5,686 bases of DNA, taken from Acidobacteriota bacterium (GTDB lineage: Bacteria > Acidobacteriota > Terriglobia > Acidiferrales > 2-02-FULL-67-57). Both the position numbers and the translations under genes were made by a program. Each line of letters starts with the position of its first letter. Position 1 is the stretch's first letter. The stretch spans positions 1 to 5,686 of the forward strand of contig JACPRL010000190.1 in NCBI GenBank assembly GCA_016189965.1. Reading direction: 5' to 3'. The notes under the pieces are model-generated. The model did not search any database. It worked only from the letters and a program-made list of their open reading frames with translations, and was not told the origin of the DNA. This document shows, piece by piece, positions 5,102-5,686 of this stretch.

Positions 5102-5138
5102 ATCACTTGATCTTTTCCCCCGATCTGTGGATCGATCC
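5100..5138. promoter_or_regulatory. Cluster of five GATC sites upstream of the methyltransferase
   Basis: GATC occurs at 5101, 5109, 5122, 5130 and 5134. The sites form two dyads, AGATCA-CT-TGATCT (5100-5113) and CGATC-TGTG-GATCG (5121-5134). Their centres are 21 bp apart, two helical turns. A third palindrome, GGATCGATCC, occupies 5129-5138 and overlaps the second dyad. No GATC occurs in the visible methyltransferase coding sequence, and only about a dozen lie in the rest of the window. The cluster ends 15 bases before the GTG start. It could be an operator or a set of methylation sites read by the enzyme's own regulator; this role is inferred. Confidence 0.55.
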
Positions 5139-5152
5139 CACTGGAACCCAAC

Positions 5153-5686
5153 GTGACCAAGAGCCCATCCGCTAAACCCCGGCGCTCGCCCGGCGCCGCC
5201 TCCACCGGCGCGCTGCCCGAGCCCGCCTTCCGCGACCCCAAACACGACATCACCCTCTATCACGGCGACTGCCTTGAGCTCCTCAGCGGCTTTCCCGCCG
5301 ACAGCGTCGACCTCATCTTCGCCGACCCGCCCTACTTCCTCTCCAACGACGGCATCACCTGCCACGCCGGCCGCATGGTCAGCGTCAACAAGGGGGCCTG
5401 GGACCGCTCCCGCGGCCCCGACCTCAACCACGAATTCAACCGCGCCTGGCTCTTCCTCTGCCAGCGCCTGCTCAAGCCCAACGGCGCCCTCTGGGTCAGC
5501 GGCACCGCCCACGTCATCCACTCCGTCGGCTTCGCCATGCAGCAGCTCGGCATGAAGCTGCTGAACGACATCACCTGGGTCAAGCCCAACCCCCCGCCCA
5601 ACCTCTCCTGCCGCTACTTCACCCACGCCACTGAAACCCTCATCTGGGCCGCCAAAGGGCCGAAGAGCAAGCACACCTTTCACTAC
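5153..5686 (+). CDS. DpnA-like site-specific DNA adenine-N6 methyltransferase (3' end outside window)
   Basis: Transfers methyl groups from S-adenosylmethionine to adenine in a short DNA site. The visible 178 residues resemble Streptococcus pneumoniae DpnA, which methylates GATC, so GATC is the likely but unproven target. Features: a variable basic/proline tail (1-29); ITLYHGDCLELL (33-44); SVDLIFADPPYFLSN (51-65) with catalytic motif IV DPPY at 58-61; GRMVSVNKGAWD (73-84); LNHEFNRAW (91-99); NDITWVKPNPPPNLSCRYF (138-156); and THATETLIWAAKG (157-169). Motif IV precedes the SAM-binding FxGxG motif, which is expected beyond the edge, so this is a beta-class enzyme. GTG at 5153 is the first possible start after an in-frame TGA at 5108-5110; the ribosome site is weak (GGAAC). 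Whether a restriction enzyme follows cannot be seen. Confidence 0.92.
   Translation, partial: MTKSPSAKPRRSPGAASTGALPEPAFRDPKHDITLYHGDCLELLSGFPADSVDLIFADPPYFLSNDGITCHAGRMVSVNKGAWDRSRGPDLNHEFNRAWLFLCQRLLKPNGALWVSGTAHVIHSVGFAMQQLGMKLLNDITWVKPNPPPNLSCRYFTHATETLIWAAKGPKSKHTFHY

Larger units (their letters stand above)
4285..5152. other. Gene-free divergent spacer (868 bases)
   Basis: No convincing gene, tRNA or rRNA. It holds hairpins at 4396-4452, tandem CCTGTCGAAG/GAAGGGAGCC units (4536-4584), small GGGCT-TC-AGCCC and CTG-GGCC hairpins (4612-4645), three CCTCCAG tracts (4655-4672, 4895-4921, 5084-5101), the right copy of the 126-bp repeat (4754-4879), a hairpin group (4949-5028) and a GATC cluster (5100-5138). 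Promoters for both divergent genes should be here, but no strong -35/-10 pair can be read. Confidence 0.7.

Noticed and set aside
5084..5686. Minus-strand open frame opposite the methyltransferase
   Set aside because: Its Gly/Ala/Val/Glu-rich product is a typical antisense shadow. The plus strand carries DPPY and the other beta-class methylase motifs.

Overview
The window is GC-rich bacterial DNA in which about two thirds is coding and one third is intergenic. The spacers are packed with palindromes and dispersed repeats. Texts such as TGTCATTCCGA/TGTCATTCTGA, TTTTCGTTTTT-type stretches, CCTCCAGCCTCCAG runs and the mirror-like 'CTCTGTGTCTCCGTGG' string are, from memory, typical of Acidobacteriota (Terriglobia-like) and some other soil/subsurface genomes. 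I therefore favour an acidobacterial chromosome, but no marker gene in the window proves it.

Layout, left to right. (1) The 3' part of a plus-strand S41 peptidase with a PDZ domain and a tricorn-like set of catalytic residues (to 1210). (2) A convergent spacer, 1211-1467, filled with at least five hairpins. (3) A minus-strand secreted M48 zinc metallopeptidase (1468-2346). (4) A 186-base spacer holding a nested inverted repeat. (5) A minus-strand, single-pass membrane protein of unknown function (2533-3192). (6) A 615-base repeat-rich spacer. (7) A small minus-strand membrane-anchored helical protein of unknown function (3808-4284, start uncertain). (8) An 868-base repeat-rich divergent spacer. 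(9) The 5' part of a plus-strand beta-class DNA adenine methyltransferase closely resembling DpnA, the GATC methylase (5153 to the window end).

The genes do not form an obvious single pathway. Two are proteases of cell-envelope type (S41, M48) and two are membrane-anchored proteins of unknown role, so the left part may concern envelope maintenance, but this is only inference from neighbourhood. The methyltransferase lies apart, beyond a long spacer.

The strongest unexplained signal is directly upstream of the methyltransferase start. Five GATC sites lie within 37 bases and include two GATC-N4-GATC dyads spaced 21 bp centre to centre. The methylase itself resembles GATC-specific enzymes, so a methylation-sensitive autoregulatory switch is a testable reading. 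Other noteworthy signals are a compensatory base-pair change between two neighbouring hairpins, a pair of 126-bp collinear direct repeats bracketing the small membrane-protein gene, and an M48 gene whose last codons and stop come from a dispersed intergenic repeat.
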